Made by a program: the position numbers and the translations under genes. DNA of 9,634 bases from an uncultured Verrucomicrobiota bacterium (GTDB taxonomy: Bacteria; Verrucomicrobiota; Verrucomicrobiia; Limisphaerales; UBA9464): contig CAIYFP010000616.1 in NCBI GenBank assembly GCA_903925515.1, positions 1 through 9,634 of the forward strand. The letters are read 5' to 3'. The notes under the pieces were generated by a model. That model made no database searches and had not been told where the DNA came from. It saw only the letters and a program-made list of their open reading frames with translations. This document shows, piece after piece, positions 6,955-9,634 of the stretch (its first letter is position 1; every line of letters begins with the position of its first letter).

Positions 6955-7794
6955 ATGACCGATACCCACCAGCGCGTCTGGCTTGTGACGGGCGCATCGT
7001 CCGGCTTTGGCCGGGCCATCTCGGAGGCCGCGATCGCCGCCGGCGACGTCGTCGTCGCCACCGCCCGCAACCCCGCCGCCATCGAGGACATCGCGAGCCG
7101 CGCGCCCGACCTGTGTCATGCCCTGCCCCTCGACGTCACCCAGCCCGGTGCGCCCGCCGCCGTGGTGCAGGAGGCCATCCAACGTGCCGGCCACATCGAC
7201 GTGCTCGTCAACAATGCCGGCGCGGGCCTCCTCGGGGCCGTCGAGGAATGCTCCGAGGCCGAGGCCCGGGCCTCCATGGAACTCAACTTCTTCGGGGCGC
7301 TCGCCATGGCCCGGGCCGTCCTGCCCCACTTCCGCGCCCGCAAGTCCGGCCACCTCGTGCAGATGGGCGCCGCCGCCGCCATCGCCAACTACGCCGGCTT
7401 CGGCATCTACGGCGCCGCCAAGGCCGCCATCACCAGCCTTTGCGAATCCCTCGCCCAGGAGCTGCGCCCGCTCGGCGTCAAGGTCACCGTCGTCGAGCCC
7501 GGCCCATTCCGCACCGACTTCGTTGGCCGGTCCATCGCCCGGGCCTCCGCCTCGTTGCCCGACTACGCGTCCACCGCGGGTCGCTTCGCCCAGTACCTCG
7601 GCAAGATCGACGGCAAACAACCCGGCGACCCCCATCGCGCCGCCGCCCTGGTCGTTCGCATGGTCCAGTCCGGCCAGGCGCCCCTCCGCCTCGTCCTGGG
7701 CAAGTACGCCATCGACAAGTCCCGCCGCACCTTCGCCGCACGCGAGCGCGAGCTCGCCCAGCACGAGGCCGACGGCGCCTCCGCCGACGGCTGA
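6955..7794 (+). CDS. Short-chain dehydrogenase/reductase (classical SDR), atypical active site
   Basis: 279 residues. The ATG at 6955 is chosen because VWLVTGASSGFGRA begins at residue 8, the normal place for the TGxxxGxG nucleotide-binding motif (12-19). Arg38 after the second strand (VVVATARNP) suggests NADP(H). Asp60 (LDVT), NNAG (86-89) and Asn111 are in their usual places, as are Tyr152 and Lys156 of the YxxxK motif and the EPG motif (181-183). The catalytic Ser, expected about 13 residues before the Tyr, is Ala139 within MGAAAAI; nearby positions are also Ala or Gly. Substrate unknown. The C-terminal extension (about 245-279) is charged. No clear Shine-Dalgarno site. The reading frame stays open further upstream to 6556, but that part is antisense to the FmdB-like gene and lacks family features. 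Confidence 0.92.
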   Translation: MTDTHQRVWLVTGASSGFGRAISEAAIAAGDVVVATARNPAAIEDIASRAPDLCHALPLDVTQPGAPAAVVQEAIQRAGHIDVLVNNAGAGLLGAVEECSEAEARASMELNFFGALAMARAVLPHFRARKSGHLVQMGAAAAIANYAGFGIYGAAKAAITSLCESLAQELRPLGVKVTVVEPGPFRTDFVGRSIARASASLPDYASTAGRFAQYLGKIDGKQPGDPHRAAALVVRMVQSGQAPLRLVLGKYAIDKSRRTFAARERELAQHEADGASADG

Positions 7795-7854
7795 CGCCCG
7801 GCACCGAAATCACGGTCCTGCCGGAAGCTGGCCGAGCCCATGCGAAACGCAGCC

Positions 7855-7870
7855 GGGGCGGCCCCGCCCC
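7855..7870 (+). terminator. GC hairpin after the SDR gene
   Basis: GGGGCG (7855-7860) and CGCCCC (7865-7870) form a 6-bp GC-only stem with a GCCC loop, 61 nt after the SDR stop and before the beta-propeller gene. There is no T-run after it, only a C-rich stretch. In DNA this GC-rich such a stem can arise by chance, so a terminator role is a weak suggestion. Confidence 0.25.
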
Positions 7871-7937
7871 CCCGGCCCCGTCCCGTTCTCATCCTCGCCG
7901 TTGAAATCCCCGGCGCGATCCCCAGCATGCCCCCATC

Positions 7938-9275
7938 ATGTCGATGGCACAGCATCCGCGCGCGGCGTTCGCCTTGGTCGCTCTTCTCGCATCCGGCCTC
8001 GCCGCCGCGTCCGGTCTCGAATGGCCCGAGTGGCGAGGTCCCGGCGGCCAAGGACACGCATCTCCAGAAGCACGCAACCTGCCGGTCCAATGGGCCGCGG
8101 ACACCCACGTTGCATGGCGATGCGACCTCCCCGGGCGCGGTTGGTCCTCGCCCCTCATCGACGGCGACCGCATCTGGCTCACCACCGCGATCGAGACGGA
8201 GGCGCGCCCGGAGGACGTGCAACGACGCCTCAAGTCCAACACCGGCGACCAACCCCTCACGCTGCTGGAAAAGGTCGAGTTCATGGCCCTTTGCGTCGAT
8301 CGACGCAACGGCAAGCTCCTCCGCACCGTGCCCCTCGGCACCGAGCGCGACCCCCAATGGGTCCACACGCTCAACAGCTACGCCTCCCCAACCGGCGTGA
8401 TGGAAAAGGACCGCGTGTACCTCCACTTCGGGACCTTCGGCACCTATGGCCTTGACTCCTCCAGCGGACGCGTGCTCTGGGCCAATACCAACCTCCACAT
8501 CATGCACGAGAATGGCCCCGGCAGCTCCCTGGTCCTGTCCGGCCAGCACCTCGTCTTCCACCTCGACGGCAGCGACTCGCAGTCCGTGGTCGCCCTCGAG
8601 AAGAAGACCGGGAAGGTCGCATGGCGCACCAGCCGCTCGGGCATGATGAACGCCAATCCCCAGCTCAAGAAGTCCTACGCCACCCCGGCCATCATGCGCC
8701 TCGACGGCAAGGACGTGCTCCTCTCCCAGGGCGCCGACTGGCTCTACGCCTACGAGCCCGCCACCGGCTCCGAGCTGTGGAAGGTCAAGTATGGCAACCT
8801 CGGCTTCTCCCTATCCTCCCGCGCGGTGTTCGGACACGGCAACATGTACCTCTGCACCGGCTATGCCCGCTCCGAGGTCCATGCCATCCGCCTGGATGCC
8901 AACCCGCCCTCCCACGCATGGAAGTACGCCAAGGGAGCACCCACCATGTCCTCCCCTCTCCTCGTTGGCGACGAGCTCTACTTCGTCTCCGACACGGGCG
9001 GGATGTTCACATGCCTCGACGCCCGCACCGGCGCCGAGGTGTATCGCGAACGCCTCGGTGGCAACCACTGCGCGTCGCCACTGCTCGCCGACGGCCGCAT
9101 CTACCTCTGCGACCGGGAAGGCGGGACCACGGTGATCGAGCCGGGACGCCAGTTCCGCCGGGTCGCTGTCAACAAGCTGCCCGGCCAAATCATGGCCTCC
9201 CCCGCCGCCGTCACCGACTCACTCTACCTCCGCACGGACAAGGCGTTGTATCGCATCACGAAGGGCAAACCCTAG
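7938..9275 (+). CDS. Secreted PQQ-like beta-propeller protein
   Basis: 445 residues. Residues 1-25 form a signal peptide (FALVALLASGLAAA core, cleavage near AAS-GL), followed by WPEWRGPGGQGHA (29-41), an opening common in PQQ-like propeller proteins of Planctomycetes and Verrucomicrobia. Repeated blade units follow, each with an S/TP-x-x-x-DG-x-x-hydrophobic strand pattern: SSPLIDGDRIWLTT (70-83), ASPTGVMEKDRVYLHFG (149-165), ATPAIMRLDGKDVLLSQG (248-265), SSPLLVGDELYFVSDTGG (338-355), ASPLLADGRIYLCDREGG (379-396) and ASPAAVTDSLYLR (420-432). ALDPATG-like turns (YEPATGSELWK, LDARTGAEVYR) are typical of BamB/PQQ blades. No dehydrogenase active site is apparent, so a structural or binding role in the periplasm or outside is more likely than PQQ-dependent catalysis. 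An ATG at 7944 is a possible alternative start. Separated from the SDR gene by 143 nt; repeat copy 2 begins just after its stop. Confidence 0.9.
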   Translation: MSMAQHPRAAFALVALLASGLAAASGLEWPEWRGPGGQGHASPEARNLPVQWAADTHVAWRCDLPGRGWSSPLIDGDRIWLTTAIETEARPEDVQRRLKSNTGDQPLTLLEKVEFMALCVDRRNGKLLRTVPLGTERDPQWVHTLNSYASPTGVMEKDRVYLHFGTFGTYGLDSSSGRVLWANTNLHIMHENGPGSSLVLSGQHLVFHLDGSDSQSVVALEKKTGKVAWRTSRSGMMNANPQLKKSYATPAIMRLDGKDVLLSQGADWLYAYEPATGSELWKVKYGNLGFSLSSRAVFGHGNMYLCTGYARSEVHAIRLDANPPSHAWKYAKGAPTMSSPLLVGDELYFVSDTGGMFTCLDARTGAEVYRERLGGNHCASPLLADGRIYLCDREGGTTVIEPGRQFRRVAVNKLPGQIMASPAAVTDSLYLRTDKALYRITKGKP

Positions 9276-9285
9276 CGTCGTGCCT

Positions 9286-9305
9286 CGAAGGGCCGCCGTC
9301 CTTCG
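9286..9305 (+). terminator. Hairpin just after the beta-propeller gene
   Basis: CGAAGG (9286-9291) pairs with CCTTCG (9300-9305) around an eight-base loop, beginning 10 nt after the stop codon. No T-tract follows. It merges into the left edge of repeat copy 2; the same position in copy 1 keeps only CGAA/TTCG. It may be part of the repeat rather than a free-standing terminator. Confidence 0.4.
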
Positions 9306-9441
9306 GGTTGCCCATGGCAAGCCCCCGGGGTTTCGCCGCTCGTCCGTCACGGGCCGCCGCGGGGAGGACTCGTCCTCACGCCGCGCCCCGGGGCGTTCCT
9401 GAGCCAATCCCATCCCGGCGAGGGAGGAGACACGACACCAG
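9292..9441 (+). repeat. Dispersed structured repeat, full copy (copy 2)
   Basis: Aligned end to end with 75-223. Shared landmarks are CCTTCGGGTTGC near the left end, CGTCCGTCAC and CGTCCTCACGCC in the core (38 of 50 identical over 9335-9384), a GCCCCGGGGC block on the right of the core, and GACACGACACCAG at the right end (9429-9441). The long outer stem of copy 1 is here degenerate: the CCCCGGGG blocks still pair, the outer arms only in part. It sits between the beta-propeller gene and a probable convergent minus-strand gene. Confidence 0.75.
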
Positions 9442-9527
9442 CCCCCAGGCCCCCCGGGCGCACGCCCTCGCCCGGCCCTCGCCATGCCGTCCTGGAACGA
9501 GTTCTTCCCGGCGGGGGCCGGATTGCC

Positions 9528-9634
9528 CTACCTTTCCGGCCACGGGCGCATGATCCGGTCGTTTGCCTTCACCACGCAGGGACGGTTGCACAGCAGGGAC
9601 ATCGAGATGTTCCTGATGCCCTCGTTGCTGGCGG
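9528..9634 (-). CDS. Probable 3' end of an unidentified gene, cut by the window edge
   Basis: On the minus strand an open frame enters from the window edge and ends at a TAG at 9528-9530, giving 34 residues that close with CNRPCVVKANDRIMRPWPER. Codons are strongly GC3-biased and the composition is protein-like. I do not recognise the family. A plus-strand frame starting at the ATG at 9484 uses the same third-position phase, so GC3 does not separate them. I prefer the minus strand because it has no need of a start, and because its 3' end would face repeat copy 2 just as the minus-strand gene ending at 220 faces copy 1. Strand assignment is uncertain. Confidence 0.45.
   Translation of the reverse strand, partial: ASNEGIRNISMSLLCNRPCVVKANDRIMRPWPER

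Noticed and set aside
2392..9275. Depletion of CCWGG sites as a restriction-avoidance signature.
   Set aside because: CCTGG and CCAGG do occur repeatedly in the same genes (for example near 2595, 2686, 4145, 4683, 6424 and 8890), so the Trp codon effect is not general site avoidance.
1..9634. CRISPR array, tRNA or rRNA, insertion sequence, prophage or toxin-antitoxin genes.
   Set aside because: I found no regularly spaced short repeats, no cloverleaf-like or rRNA-like sequence, and no transposase, integrase or phage protein. The edge repeats are too few and too diverged for a CRISPR array.

Overview
The window is GC-rich DNA with very strong G/C preference at third codon positions. It carries seven protein genes that I can support, plus a family of short structured repeats at its two edges. 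The gene content suggests a member of the Verrucomicrobiota or a close PVC relative: an RGG-rich protein with a conserved core that I associate with that phylum, a GxGYxYP-type putative glycoside hydrolase, a secreted PQQ-like beta-propeller opening with a WRGP-type signature, and mostly weak or absent Shine-Dalgarno sites. The assignment is an inference from family impressions, not from a marker gene.

Layout. Positions 1-223 hold two related repeat copies in opposite orientation; the second reaches into the stop codon of a long minus-strand gene (220-2049) encoding a 609-residue protein with a disordered Gly/Arg/Asp-rich N-terminus. A 342-nt gap (2050-2391) with one good hairpin separates it from a tight plus-strand cluster: a GHL10 (DigH/YddW-like) putative glycoside hydrolase (2392-3927), a GT9/heptosyltransferase-family glycosyltransferase (3932-5020) and a secreted GxGYxYP putative glycoside hydrolase (5039-6559). 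Gaps of 4 and 18 nt make an operon very likely. A small FmdB-type zinc-ribbon gene (6661-6834, minus) converges on this operon and diverges from a short-chain dehydrogenase gene (6955-7794, plus). A secreted PQQ-like beta-propeller gene (7938-9275, plus) follows. Directly after its stop lies another full copy of the edge repeat (9292-9441), then what is probably the 3' end of a minus-strand gene cut by the window edge (9528-9634).

How it fits together. The three-gene operon reads as a glycan-handling unit: two predicted exported glycan-active proteins around one cytoplasmic-type sugar transferase. Whether it builds, trims or recycles a surface glycan or peptidoglycan cannot be decided from sequence. 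The remaining genes look like independent units.

The observations I rate highest are: (1) the dispersed structured repeat, seen three times and lying at gene 3' ends; (2) a strong codon-context effect in which Ala, Pro, Ser and Thr codons before Trp are almost always NCA, against the genome's GC3 bias; (3) the GHL10-GT9-GxGYxYP operon; (4) an SDR in which the usual catalytic Ser is replaced by Ala; and (5) the RGG-tailed protein of unknown function.
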